Positions 6,864-15,111 of a stretch of DNA of 64,000 bases are shown piece after piece (position 1 is the first letter of the stretch; each line of letters starts with the position of its first letter). Where the stretch lies: contig NZ_AVQI01000050.1 in the NCBI RefSeq assembly GCF_000468115.1, forward strand, positions 1 to 64,000, in the 5' to 3' direction. A model generated the notes under the pieces. It saw only the letters and a list, made by a program, of their open reading frames with translations. It did not search any database and was not told the DNA's origin. Source of the DNA: Treponema socranskii subsp. socranskii VPI DR56BR1116 = ATCC 35536. Its GTDB lineage: Bacteria > Spirochaetota > Spirochaetia > Treponematales > Treponemataceae. The position numbers and the translations under genes were made by a program.

Positions 6864-8657
6864 ATGAAAAAATCGGTAAAGGTGCTTACGGCGCTTTTGA
6901 CGGCGGTAAGTTTATTCGCATGCAAATCGGGAAAGGTGCCTGAAAAAAAAGCTTCGTTCAAACCGGGAACGTATTCCGGTCAAGCGCAAGGGTTTCACGG
7001 CCTTATCAAACTCAACGTTACGGTGGACGAACGCTCCATCAAAAAAATTGTCATTACCGAACAAAATGAAACGGAAGGGATCGGAAGCAATGCGGTGGAA
7101 CAGCTGCCCGGAAAAATCGTCAAAGCGCAAAGCTTGGCGGTGGATACGATCGCGGGCTGTACGATTTCGAGTAAAGCCATCCTTGCGGCGGTCGAGACGG
7201 CATTGGCGTCGTCGGGAGCCGATACGGCGGCGCTGAAAAAAGTGCAAAAGACGGAGGCTCGGACGGTTGCGACAAAAGAATTGAATACGCAGGTTTTGGT
7301 CGTCGGAGCGGGAGGGGCAGGCATGACGGCAGCTCTTCGCGCGGCGCAAAAAGGCCTAAAAGTATTGGTCGTTGAAAAGATGGCGTATGTGGGCGGAGCG
7401 ACGGCTATGTCGAGCAGTTCCACCTTTGCACAAGGTACGCGTACACAAAAAGAAAAAGATTCTCCCGAAGCGGCAAAAGAAGATTTATTGAAAGTGGGCA
7501 ATAATAAAAATGACGATATTCCCGTTACGCTGCTTGCGACATATTCCGGAGAAGCAGTTGACTGGCTCGATGACAGCGGTGTCGATTATGCTGATGACAC
7601 GGGAAGGGCAAGCGCCGAATACCGCGTAGGACGCGCACGTATGCATATTTCAAGGTCGGGAGCAGGATTAATAAAAAATCTTTACGACGTATTGCGTGCA
7701 CAGGGCGTGGAAGTGAAACTCAATACTCCGGCTTATAAATTGATTACGGATAACGGCAAGGTGACGGGTGCATGGGCACACGGCGAAGATGCCGATTATA
7801 AAATCAATGCCGACGCCGTCATTTTGGCGACGGGCGGCTATTGTTATGACAATCGCTATATTTCAAAAGAATTGAAAAAACTCCCGAACAGCGGATCCGT
7901 TGCCAATACGGGAGACGGCTTGACGATGGTGGAACCTCTCGGCGCCAAGCTTATCAATATGGAATATGTCGCAGTTGCAGGTCACGGCATCAGAAAAGGC
8001 AATTCATCCCAGCATACCAAGCCGCAGTGTTTGACGGCTTACCGTACGACAGGTACTATCCTGGTGAATATGGCGGGTAAAAGAATTGTCAACGAAACGG
8101 GTACCGATGCCAAATTGGTGGATGCCATGGCGAAGGCGGGCAGAGTATTCATGCTTATGGACAAAGCCGCTTTCGATGTGTATACGTCGAGTGCCATCGA
8201 ACGAAAATATTTTTCCGAAGCGGATAAAGAGCAGTGGCTCAAAGAAAACGGTACGGGCATAACGGTGTTCGCGCACGGTGATTCGCTGAAAGAAGTTGCC
8301 GAAAGGGTCGGTATGGATGCCGCAGGTCTTGAAAAAACATTTGAAGCATATAAGTCGTACGCGGCGAAAGGCGAAGACCCCAACTTCGGCAGAAAAGCGA
8401 CGATCGCATTGAGCGATAAAGGACCGTATTATCTTGTCGAACAGTGCCTGCGTTACAGCACGACGCTCGGCGGGGTCCAAATCAATGAAAAATTGCAGGT
8501 ACTCAAAAAAGACGGTACGGCGATTGAAGGCTTATATGCCGCAGGCGAATTCGTAGGCGGCGTGTTCGGCGAGCGTTTTCCGCCTTCATCCGGCGTCGGC
8601 TGGGCTATGACGAGCGGCAAACTGGTCGGAGAATCGGTTGCCGAAGCGCTGAAGTAG
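6864..8657 (+). CDS. Lipidated flavoprotein reductase (FMN-binding + FAD fumarate/urocanate reductase family)
   Basis: A 597-residue extracytoplasmic flavoenzyme. Residues 1-20 are a lipoprotein signal ending in LFAC (Cys20), so it is anchored outside the inner membrane. Residues about 37-120 form an FMN-binding domain with the flavinylation motif DTIAGCTISS (Thr would carry FMN, attached by ApbE). From about 145 an FAD_binding_2 domain starts with VLVVGAGGAGMTAALRAA. TGDGLTM and the C-terminal GLYAAGEFVGG complete the FAD site. This architecture occurs in soluble fumarate, urocanate and acrylate-type reductases that use organic acids as electron acceptors. The end motif GVFGERFPPSSGVGWAM departs from the fumarate-type GGNRL, so the acceptor is uncertain. 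No ApbE or quinol-oxidising partner is in view. Confidence 0.85.
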   Translation: MKKSVKVLTALLTAVSLFACKSGKVPEKKASFKPGTYSGQAQGFHGLIKLNVTVDERSIKKIVITEQNETEGIGSNAVEQLPGKIVKAQSLAVDTIAGCTISSKAILAAVETALASSGADTAALKKVQKTEARTVATKELNTQVLVVGAGGAGMTAALRAAQKGLKVLVVEKMAYVGGATAMSSSSTFAQGTRTQKEKDSPEAAKEDLLKVGNNKNDDIPVTLLATYSGEAVDWLDDSGVDYADDTGRASAEYRVGRARMHISRSGAGLIKNLYDVLRAQGVEVKLNTPAYKLITDNGKVTGAWAHGEDADYKINADAVILATGGYCYDNRYISKELKKLPNSGSVANTGDGLTMVEPLGAKLINMEYVAVAGHGIRKGNSSQHTKPQCLTAYRTTGTILVNMAGKRIVNETGTDAKLVDAMAKAGRVFMLMDKAAFDVYTSSAIERKYFSEADKEQWLKENGTGITVFAHGDSLKEVAERVGMDAAGLEKTFEAYKSYAAKGEDPNFGRKATIALSDKGPYYLVEQCLRYSTTLGGVQINEKLQVLKKDGTAIEGLYAAGEFVGGVFGERFPPSSGVGWAMTSGKLVGESVAEALK

Positions 8658-8714
8658 ACAGATGTTTGTGGACACGGACTTCGGAAAATGATATGCGGTA
8701 GTTCGGCAACACCC

Positions 8715-8744
8715 TTGACAAACGCGATTGTTTTTCGCTAGAGT
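8715..8744 (+). promoter_or_regulatory. Promoter of the decayed small exported gene
   Basis: TTGACA (8715-8720), 18-bp spacer, TAGAGT (8739-8744). The ATG at 8751 lies exactly six bases downstream, so any transcript would be leaderless. Confidence 0.6.
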
Positions 8745-8750
8745 AAAACC

Positions 8751-8895
8751 ATGAAACACGGCTTTTCCGTAAAAAACGATATGCGCTCACTTTCTGCGGG
8801 CGGCTTGCCTGCAGCATACTCTTATTATCGCTATCGCTTTTTCTCTGTATGCGGAAGAGTCCCGCCGGCCTAAGGCTGCGTATGTGTTTTACTGA
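8751..8895 (+). pseudogene. Frameshifted, truncated gene for a small exported protein
   Basis: The ATG at 8751 opens MKHGFSVKNDMRSLSAG. Shifting one base within the G-rich stretch near 8800 gives TLIIAIAFSLYAEESRR and a stop at 8893. Read together these look like a basic N-terminus, a hydrophobic signal core and an SLYA-EE cleavage site, after which only a dozen residues remain. In the original frame translation stops at 8872. It retains a good promoter and a perfect terminator (8911-8936), so the transcription unit outlived its gene. What the protein was cannot be told. Confidence 0.45.
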
Positions 8896-8910
8896 AAGTA
8901 GGTAAACAGA

Positions 8911-8936
8911 GGGAACTCTTCGGAGTTCCCTTTTTT
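8911..8936 (+). terminator. Perfect terminator with UUCG loop
   Basis: GGGAACTC-TTCG-GAGTTCCC followed by TTTTTT. A further hairpin, CCCCGAC (8958-8964) with GTCGGGG (8971-8977), lies just beyond, ahead of the DAHP synthase gene. Confidence 0.9.
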
Positions 8937-9010
8937 ATTCGTGCGGAGGGTTTAATACCCCGACGCTTGTGTCGGGGTTGTTGATTTTAAATTATTAAAA
9001 GGGGTATGCG

Positions 9011-10033
9011 ATGATTGTTATTTTGAAAAAAAATGCGACGGATGCCGAGATGCAGGATTTTATCCGGCACTGGAAAGAAAGAGGCTACGGCGTTCACGTT
9101 TCGTGCGGAGAGGAAGCGACGATCCTCGGCTTGCTCGGTGATACGACAAAACTCGATACGGAAAGCGTTATCGCGAATCCGATTGTCGAAGACGTAAAGC
9201 GTGTTACGGCTCCGTACAAAATGGCGAACCGTGCCTTTCATCCCGACAATACGGTCATCACCGTCGGTACGGGAGGAAATGCGGTAAGTTTCGGGGGCAA
9301 TACGGTTCCCGTGATTGCGGGTCCGTGTTCCGTCGAAAGCGAAGAGCAGGTTGTCGCGATTGCGAAAGCAGTGAAAAAAGCAGGTGCAAAATTGCTTCGC
9401 GGCGGCGCATTTAAACCGCGCACATCTCCGTATGCGTTTCAAGGGCTCGGTGCACAAGGTCTTGAATTTTTAAAATCGGCAAAAAAAGAGACAGGACTTC
9501 CGATCGTTACCGAATTGATGGACGTACGCCAGCTGCAGTATTTTGCCGACGTCGACGTGATTCAAATCGGCGCGCGCAATATGCAAAACTTCGATTTATT
9601 AAAAGAGATGGGCAAAGCCGGAAAACCGATTTTATTAAAACGCGGCATGGCGGCAACGGTTAAAGAACTGCTCATGTCCGCCGAATACATTATGGCAAGC
9701 GGCAACGAAAACGTCATCCTTTGTGAACGCGGCGTGCGTACCTTCGATTCCTATACGCGTAACTGCCTCGACGTGAGCGCCGTTCCGTATCTGCACAAAG
9801 TGAGTCACCTTCCGGTTATCATCGACCCGAGCCACGCGTGCGGCATGAGCTGGATGGTACCGACTCTTGCAAAAGCCGCCGTCGCGGCAGGCTCAGACGG
9901 CCTTATTATCGAAGTGCATAACGATCCGAGCCGCGCTCTGTGCGACGGCGAGCAAAGCCTGCGTCCCGACGAATTCGCTTCGCTGATGAAAACGCTCGCC
10001 CGCGTTGCGGAAATCGAAAGACGAAGCGTGTAA
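9011..10033 (+). CDS. aroF: 3-deoxy-7-phosphoheptulonate (DAHP) synthase
   Basis: A 340-residue enzyme catalysing the first shikimate step, condensation of phosphoenolpyruvate with erythrose 4-phosphate. Residues about 1-70 are the ferredoxin-like N-terminal extension (MIVILKKNATDAEMQDFIRH) that allows feedback control in this subfamily. The barrel begins near 95 and shows VIAGPCSVES, GGAFKPRTSPYAFQG, ILLKRG and IIDPSHACG, which bind PEP, the phosphate and the metal (Cys in AGPCS; His and Asp in the later motifs). It belongs to the KDO8P-like DAHP synthases rather than the E. coli AroG type. It is followed after 39 nt by tyrA. The start has AAAGGGG upstream. Confidence 0.93.
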   Translation: MIVILKKNATDAEMQDFIRHWKERGYGVHVSCGEEATILGLLGDTTKLDTESVIANPIVEDVKRVTAPYKMANRAFHPDNTVITVGTGGNAVSFGGNTVPVIAGPCSVESEEQVVAIAKAVKKAGAKLLRGGAFKPRTSPYAFQGLGAQGLEFLKSAKKETGLPIVTELMDVRQLQYFADVDVIQIGARNMQNFDLLKEMGKAGKPILLKRGMAATVKELLMSAEYIMASGNENVILCERGVRTFDSYTRNCLDVSAVPYLHKVSHLPVIIDPSHACGMSWMVPTLAKAAVAAGSDGLIIEVHNDPSRALCDGEQSLRPDEFASLMKTLARVAEIERRSV

Positions 10034-10072
10034 CGACACCGTGCATAATGCGCACAATTTATGGGGGAAATT

Positions 10073-10993
10073 ATGAATGCGATGAGTAATCTTCGGGATG
10101 CTCTGTACGGCATCGTCGGGCTCGGCATCATGGGCGGCTCCGTTGCAAAAGCCATCCGCGCCAACGTGCTCGACATGCCGGAAGCTCGAGGAAAAATTTT
10201 TGCATGCGATGCGCTTGGCGCAACGCTCGACGCTGCCGTCCGCGACGGCGTTATCGACGAGGGCTTTGCTCCGAGCGATGCGGGCGCCATGCTCTCTCAG
10301 TGCGATATCGTATATATTTGCCTTTATCCGCACGCGACGCTCGAATTTATTAAAGCGCACCGAAACGATTTTAAAAGCGCATCGATCGTTACCGACATAA
10401 GCGGCGTCAAAACGTTTTTAGCCGACGGACTTGCAGATTTTTCGAGGAACGACGTCGATTGTATCTTCGGGCACCCGATGGCCGGCGGTGAAAAGGAAGG
10501 ATATGTCAACTCGAACGGTGCATATTTTAAAGGGCGAAATTATATTTTGATGCTGCAGCCTTCGAATAAAGCCGAAAACATCGCACTCATAAAAAGCCTC
10601 ATCGCCGCGATGGGCTTTGCGCGCATCGTCGAAACGGATTGCAAAAATCATGATCGAAAAATCGCTTTTACGAGTCAGCTGTGCCACGTCATCGCATCCG
10701 CCATGGTCAAAAGCGCCGAAGACGAAACGATTACCGAATTCGGCGGCGGAAGCTTTGAAGACTTGACGCGCATCGCGATGATCAACGCGCCCTTGTGGAC
10801 GGAACTTTTTCTCGCAAATAAAGACGAACTTCTTTCGCATATCGCAGCCTTTGAAAAGCAGCTTACGCTTATAAAAAAAGCCGTCGCGGAAAACGATGCC
10901 GCTTCGCTCGAAGCTTACCTCGAAGATGTGCGTACACGCCGAATAAATATGGGAACGTACGTCGTCAAAACGAGTACGGTACCGAACGGTTGA
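10073..10993 (+). CDS. tyrA: Prephenate dehydrogenase
   Basis: A 306-residue NAD(P)-dependent enzyme converting prephenate to 4-hydroxyphenylpyruvate for tyrosine. The Rossmann motif YGIVGLGIMGGSVAKAIR starts near residue 12. The prephenate-binding segment DISGVKTFL and the catalytic-histidine motif GHPMAGGEKEGY follow, then HVIASAM in the helical dimerisation part. The ATG at 10073 is chosen because GGGGGA lies four bases upstream; an ATG 12 bases earlier overlaps that site. There is no C-terminal ACT domain, so tyrosine feedback, if any, must act differently. With aroF upstream it forms a small aromatic amino-acid operon. Confidence 0.9.
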   Translation: MNAMSNLRDALYGIVGLGIMGGSVAKAIRANVLDMPEARGKIFACDALGATLDAAVRDGVIDEGFAPSDAGAMLSQCDIVYICLYPHATLEFIKAHRNDFKSASIVTDISGVKTFLADGLADFSRNDVDCIFGHPMAGGEKEGYVNSNGAYFKGRNYILMLQPSNKAENIALIKSLIAAMGFARIVETDCKNHDRKIAFTSQLCHVIASAMVKSAEDETITEFGGGSFEDLTRIAMINAPLWTELFLANKDELLSHIAAFEKQLTLIKKAVAENDAASLEAYLEDVRTRRINMGTYVVKTSTVPNG

Positions 10994-11058
10994 GGATGCG
11001 CCGATTGATCCGAAGGGGGCTGCCGCTGCAAACTTCGAAATTAAGTAATTTTTGAACC

Positions 11059-11087
11059 TTGTACTCAGGCGCCAATCATGATACGAT
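11059..11087 (+). promoter_or_regulatory. Leaderless-type promoter of the HicB-like gene
   Basis: TTGTAC (11059-11064), 17-bp spacer, TACGAT (11082-11087). The ATG at 11094 follows after six bases, with no Shine-Dalgarno sequence. Confidence 0.5.
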
Positions 11088-11093
11088 ATTGAT

Positions 11094-11318
11094 ATGGAAT
11101 ATAGGATAAAAACGATTTGGGATCCTGAAGCTGCCGTATGGACTGCGACGAGTGACGATGTACCCGGACTCTGTCTTGAATCCGGTTCACTCGATGCGCT
11201 TATTGAAAAAGTTAAATATACCGTGCCCGAACTTTTAGCGATGAATACAAAAACGACTGCCGGTACGGATATCGCGGTTTCATTTGCAGCGCAGCGTAAA
11301 GAAGTCGTGGCTCTTTGA
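11094..11318 (+). CDS. HicB/DUF1902-like antitoxin-fold protein
   Basis: A 74-residue protein whose WDPEAAVWTATSDDVPGLCL-type segment (residues about 9-28) is the partial RNase H fold typical of HicB/DUF1902 antitoxins. No HicA toxin follows in the usual adjacent position. A 22-codon frame overlaps its stop codon (TTG at 11313, ending 11381) but does not resemble HicA. The C-terminal half (AAQRKEVVAL) lacks an evident DNA-binding domain. It may be an orphan antitoxin or a house-keeping DUF1902 protein. Confidence 0.65.
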   Translation: MEYRIKTIWDPEAAVWTATSDDVPGLCLESGSLDALIEKVKYTVPELLAMNTKTTAGTDIAVSFAAQRKEVVAL

Positions 11319-11357
11319 CGGCGGAATACGAAAAAAAGATTTGTTTAAACCTTCGTA

Positions 11358-11386
11358 TTGACGAGGTGAAGTCCGTTCATTAAAAT
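11358..11386 (+). promoter_or_regulatory. Promoter of apt
   Basis: TTGACG (11358-11363), 17-bp spacer, TAAAAT (11381-11386); the ATG at 11395 is eight bases downstream, leaving a leader of about two bases. Confidence 0.6.
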
Positions 11387-11394
11387 TGATAACT

Positions 11395-11928
11395 ATGAGC
11401 GATCTTGACGTGCTCGACGGAGCGATCCGTCGTGTTCCCGACTTCCCGAAGCCGGGTATTCTTTTCTACGATATCACCGGCATCTTCGTCAACCCGCAGG
11501 CGTTTTCATTTTGCATCGACAGCATGGTAAACATATACGGCGATAAAAATTTAGATGCGGTTGCTGGCGTCGAATCGCGCGGCTTTTTATTTGCCGCTCC
11601 GTTTGCGCTTCGCATGGGGATCCCGCTCGTGCTCGTACGCAAAAAAGGAAAGCTTCCGGGCGATAAATATACGTGTGCGTATTCGCTCGAATACGGACAA
11701 GCGGAAATCGAAGCGCATAAATCCGACATTGAAAAAGGGAAACGCTATCTCATCGTCGACGATCTGATCGCGACGGGCGGAACACTCCAAGCTTCCCGCA
11801 GCCTTATCGAACAGGGCGGCGGCATCGTTTCCGATTTTTTCGGCGTCATAGGACTTTCCGACCTGCATTACAGAGAAGCGCTTGAGCCCATACGTGTTAC
11901 GACGCTCATCGATTATCACGGTGCATAA
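11395..11928 (+). CDS. apt: Adenine phosphoribosyltransferase
   Basis: A 177-residue purine-salvage enzyme making AMP from adenine and PRPP in the cytoplasm. The N-terminal PDFPKPGILFYDITGIF and the AGVESRGFLFAAPFA segment are characteristic of APRT. The PRPP-binding loop is LIVDDLIATGGTLQA at about 121-135, and the flexible KKGKLPG loop precedes it. Start ATG 11395 is taken because the promoter and spacing point to it; an upstream TTG at 11386 falls inside the -10 box. It has its own promoter, separate from the HicB-like gene. Confidence 0.92.
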   Translation: MSDLDVLDGAIRRVPDFPKPGILFYDITGIFVNPQAFSFCIDSMVNIYGDKNLDAVAGVESRGFLFAAPFALRMGIPLVLVRKKGKLPGDKYTCAYSLEYGQAEIEAHKSDIEKGKRYLIVDDLIATGGTLQASRSLIEQGGGIVSDFFGVIGLSDLHYREALEPIRVTTLIDYHGA

Positions 11929-12005
11929 TCAAATTTAACAATCGCAGGCTTCCGGGAACTCGACCGTTTTTTGGAAGTCTCCGATTATCGATCACGGATG
12001 TTTTT

Positions 12006-13037
12006 ATGAATGAATTGCCGCAGCATTACAAGCAGATACTGAATTCGAAAGAAACGGAACACGCTATCGTTTTGATAAAAAATTTTTTTCAAACGGCGCT
12101 TTCAACCGAATTGAATTTGACGCGCGTCACCGCTCCTCTTTTCGTGCAGAGCGGACTCGGCATAAACGACGATTTGAACGGTGTCGAAGAGCCGGTATCG
12201 TTTCCGGTAAAAGATATGGGAAACAAGCGCATGGAAATCGTACAGTCGCTCGCCAAGTGGAAGCGGCTCAAAGTGACGGAACTCGGTATGCAGCCGAGCT
12301 TCGGCATTTACACCGATATGAATGCGATCCGTCCCGACGAAACGCTCGATGCGATTCATTCGCTGTACGTCGATCAATGGGATTGGGAAATGGCGATTAT
12401 GCCTGAAAATCGGACGGTGTTTTATCTGCACGAAATCGTAAAAAAAATCTACCGCTGCCTCAAGCGCGCAGAGTTTTATATTTACGATCACTACGCTGCG
12501 ATTACGCCGTCTCTTCCGGAAAATATTACGCTGCTGTATGCCGATGATTTGGAACGCGAATATCCGGCTCTCTGTCCGCACGAACGGGAAGCGAGGGCTG
12601 CAAAGAAATACGGCGCGGTGTTTATAACCGGCATCGGCGGAAAAATGGCGAGCGGTTCCGTTCACGACGGACGCGCGCCCGATTACGACGATTGGATTAC
12701 CGAAACGGGCGACGGACACCGCGGCTTAAACGGCGACATCATCGTGTGGAACAGCGTCCTCAAAGCGCCGCTCGAACTTTCATCAATGGGCATCCGCGTT
12801 TCTCCCGAATCGTTGAAAGCGCAGCTCAAAGAGCGGGGCTGTATCGATCGCGAAAAATTCGAATTTCACAAAAAATTATTAAAAGGCGAACTGCTGCAAA
12901 CGCTCGGCGGCGGCATCGGACAGTCGCGGTTGTGCATGTTTTTGCTCAGAAAAGCGCACATCGGCGAAACACAGGTGAGTATTTGGCCGAAAAAAATGAT
13001 TAAAGACTGCGCCGACTTAGGCATTACGCTTTTGTAG
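12006..13037 (+). CDS. asnA: Aspartate-ammonia ligase (asparagine synthetase A)
   Basis: A 343-residue class II tRNA-synthetase-like enzyme that makes asparagine from aspartate, ammonia and ATP. Recognisable AsnA segments include LTRVTAPLFVQSGLGINDDL, VKDMGNKRMEIVQSLAKWKR, GIYTDMNAIR and the C-terminal LGGGIGQSRLCM. Length is normal. It uses free ammonia rather than glutamine. A weak GGA precedes the start. An RluA-type gene begins 31 nt downstream and probably shares the transcript. Confidence 0.93.
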   Translation: MNELPQHYKQILNSKETEHAIVLIKNFFQTALSTELNLTRVTAPLFVQSGLGINDDLNGVEEPVSFPVKDMGNKRMEIVQSLAKWKRLKVTELGMQPSFGIYTDMNAIRPDETLDAIHSLYVDQWDWEMAIMPENRTVFYLHEIVKKIYRCLKRAEFYIYDHYAAITPSLPENITLLYADDLEREYPALCPHEREARAAKKYGAVFITGIGGKMASGSVHDGRAPDYDDWITETGDGHRGLNGDIIVWNSVLKAPLELSSMGIRVSPESLKAQLKERGCIDREKFEFHKKLLKGELLQTLGGGIGQSRLCMFLLRKAHIGETQVSIWPKKMIKDCADLGITLL

Positions 13038-13068
13038 CGCGAAGGATCCGCATAAAAGCGGCTGCTCG

Positions 13069-13989
13069 GTGGAAACGATTTTTTTTATTGCCGATGAAAC
13101 TTCCCGTCTCGACGAGCTTTTGAGAAAAAAACTGATACAATATTTGAGCGGCGAAAATCCCGTAAGCAATTCGAAAATACGCCGCCTCATCGTCGCAGGC
13201 GCGGTATTCGGCGACGGCACCCAGCGGCGAATACCTGCGTACACGGTAAAAAAGGGATGCCGCATCGCAGTAAAAATCGACAGAGAAAAATTTTTTTACG
13301 AAAAACAAAACGACGACATATTTTTCGAGCTTTCGGAAAAATCGATTTTATACGAAGACGATTGTTTGATAATCGTCGATAAACCCGATCGCTTTCTTAC
13401 GGAGCCGACGGTTGCGGGAAAGCGCGGCAATATGCACGATGCGGTCATCGCTTGGTTGTGGAAAAAAGATCCGTCGCTTCGAAACAGGCCGTATGCGGGT
13501 ATCATGCACCGCCTCGACAGGACGACGAGCGGCGTGCTGCTTTTTACAAAACAGCGATCGGTCAACGCGCGTATGCATGAACTCTTCGAAAACGGCGGCG
13601 TGAAAAAGACGTACCGCGCCCTCGCCGCAAAACCTTTCGCATCGCCCGAAGCGTACTTCAGCGTCGAAAGCAAAATCGGCAAAATCGGCGGAAGCGGCAT
13701 GTGGGGCGAAGCAAAAGACGGGCGCTTTGCGCACACCGATTTTGCACTGCTCGGCGAATGCACGAGGGACGGGAAAAAATTGTTAAGGGTTGAAGCGAAG
13801 CCGATTACGGGGCGCACGCATCAGATCCGTATCCACCTCGCCTCTCGCGGCATGCCGATTTTAGGCGACGAACGCTACGGCGGGGAAAAGGCCGAACGGC
13901 TTTTTCTGCATGCGTATTCGATTTCGTTTCCGCATCCGCTAAGCGGGAAAATGCTTACGGTGTGCGCTCCGCTGCCTGCGGGATTTTAG
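13069..13989 (+). CDS. RluA-family rRNA/tRNA pseudouridine synthase
   Basis: A 306-residue protein with an S4-like N-terminal part (about 10-75: RLDELLRKKLIQYLSG and SNSKIRRLIVAGAVFGDG) and the RluA catalytic domain. The signature HRLDRTTSGVLLFTK carries the catalytic aspartate near residue 150, and GRTHQIRIHLA lies near 250. It isomerises uridines in structured RNA; the exact site cannot be assigned. It starts at GTG (13069) with a poor ribosome-binding site, consistent with coupling to asnA. Confidence 0.85.
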   Translation: METIFFIADETSRLDELLRKKLIQYLSGENPVSNSKIRRLIVAGAVFGDGTQRRIPAYTVKKGCRIAVKIDREKFFYEKQNDDIFFELSEKSILYEDDCLIIVDKPDRFLTEPTVAGKRGNMHDAVIAWLWKKDPSLRNRPYAGIMHRLDRTTSGVLLFTKQRSVNARMHELFENGGVKKTYRALAAKPFASPEAYFSVESKIGKIGGSGMWGEAKDGRFAHTDFALLGECTRDGKKLLRVEAKPITGRTHQIRIHLASRGMPILGDERYGGEKAERLFLHAYSISFPHPLSGKMLTVCAPLPAGF

Positions 13990-14065
13990 GGTGCACGAAA
14001 TTTAATAACGATTTTGATTTGAATGACGGAGCATACCTTATTCGTTTTTATCTGTCGTTTTTACC

Positions 14066-14098
14066 TTGACAAAACCCGTAATTTCACTATTATATAAT
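14066..14098 (+). promoter_or_regulatory. Promoter of the fatty-acid operon
   Basis: TTGACA (14066-14071) followed by TATTAT (14088-14093, 16-bp spacer) or TATAAT (14093-14098). It lies about 60 nt upstream of fabD, leaving room for a regulated leader. Confidence 0.6.
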
Positions 14099-14108
14099 TG
14101 TATTGAGT

Positions 14109-14133
14109 ATGACAAAATATCGTGTTTTGTCAT
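14109..14133 (+). promoter_or_regulatory. Palindromic operator or leader hairpin before fabD
   Basis: ATGACAAAA and TTTTGTCAT form perfect 9-bp arms around seven bases, between the fab promoter and the start codon. The position just after the start point suits a repressor site for fatty-acid control (compare FapR/FabT logic), but the sequence does not match an operator I know. As RNA it would be a weak AU hairpin. Confidence 0.5.
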
Positions 14134-14154
14134 TTTGATTTTGACGAGGTACCA

Positions 14155-15111
14155 ATGAAAAAATATGCTTTTTTGTTTCCGGGTCAGGGCGCACAGGAAC
14201 CCGGCATGATGAAAGACGTGTGCGAATCTTTTCCCGAAGCGCGTACGCTGCTCGATTCCGTTTCATCGATTACCGGGAGGGATATGGCAAAGCTTTTGTG
14301 GGAAACGGATCAGGCGGAATTGAGCCGCAGCGACAACAGTCAACTCGCGATCACGTCCGCGTCTCTCATGGTTTCCGAAGCGTTGAAATCGAAGGGTATC
14401 GTGCCGTCCGCTGCTATGGGATTCAGCCTCGGCGAATTTCCGGCGCTCGGCATTTCGGGTGTGCTTTCGTTTGAAGACCTCATCCGTGTCGTGCAAAAGC
14501 GCGGCGATATAATGCAGCGCGTGTGCGAAGAAATCGCTTCCGCAAATGCAGGTCATGCTCCGGGCATGAGCGCGATTATCGGTTTGCCGCCGGAAAAGGT
14601 GCAGGAAATCTGTTCAGGTCTTAAAGACGTGTACGCTGCAAATCTAAACAGCGCCAAACAGACGGTTATCAGCGGTACGGCCGACGGTCTTGCCGCAGCC
14701 GAAAAAGCGTGTACCGAAGCGGGTGCTCGGCGTGCGATCAGGCTTTCGGTCGCCGGTCCCTTCCATTGTCCGCTCATGCAAAAAGCCGCCGACGAATTTG
14801 AAAAAGCGATCGCGGACGTAACGTTCGCCGATCCTAAAATCGATTTGTTCAGCAACGTAACCGGAGAAAAAGTTCTCAAAGGAAGCGATGCGAAAAAAAA
14901 TGCGGTGCTGCACTTGACAAACCCGGTACGGTGGACTCTGGAAGAAAAAGTGCTCGCCGACGTCATGGATGCGGATTCCGCAAACGGATGGCGCGTGCTT
15001 GAGCCGGGTGTCGGCAAAGTGCTGAGCGGGCTTTGGCGCGATTCTCCTTTCGGCGAAAAGCGGCCGAGCACGCCTGTCAATTCGGCCGAATCGATAGGCG
15101 GAGTCGAGTGA
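14155..15111 (+). CDS. fabD: Malonyl-CoA:ACP transacylase
   Basis: A 318-residue enzyme that loads malonyl groups on acyl carrier protein for fatty-acid elongation. FLFPGQGAQEPGMMKD begins it. The nucleophile elbow is GFSLGEF at about 82-88 and the catalytic histidine lies in GPFHCPLM at about 200. The usual elbow is G-H-S-L-G-E; here the residue before the serine is Phe. NSAKQTVISG and the arginine segment elsewhere are as in other FabD proteins. The ATG at 14155 is chosen (GAGG seven bases upstream). The stop overlaps the fabG start (TGATG), implying coupled translation. Confidence 0.9.
   Translation: MKKYAFLFPGQGAQEPGMMKDVCESFPEARTLLDSVSSITGRDMAKLLWETDQAELSRSDNSQLAITSASLMVSEALKSKGIVPSAAMGFSLGEFPALGISGVLSFEDLIRVVQKRGDIMQRVCEEIASANAGHAPGMSAIIGLPPEKVQEICSGLKDVYAANLNSAKQTVISGTADGLAAAEKACTEAGARRAIRLSVAGPFHCPLMQKAADEFEKAIADVTFADPKIDLFSNVTGEKVLKGSDAKKNAVLHLTNPVRWTLEEKVLADVMDADSANGWRVLEPGVGKVLSGLWRDSPFGEKRPSTPVNSAESIGGVE

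Noticed and set aside
11313-11381. HicA toxin partner after the HicB-like gene
   Set aside because: The 22-codon overlapping frame has no similarity to HicA (no G-S-H-x-x-F motif) and ends inside the apt promoter.
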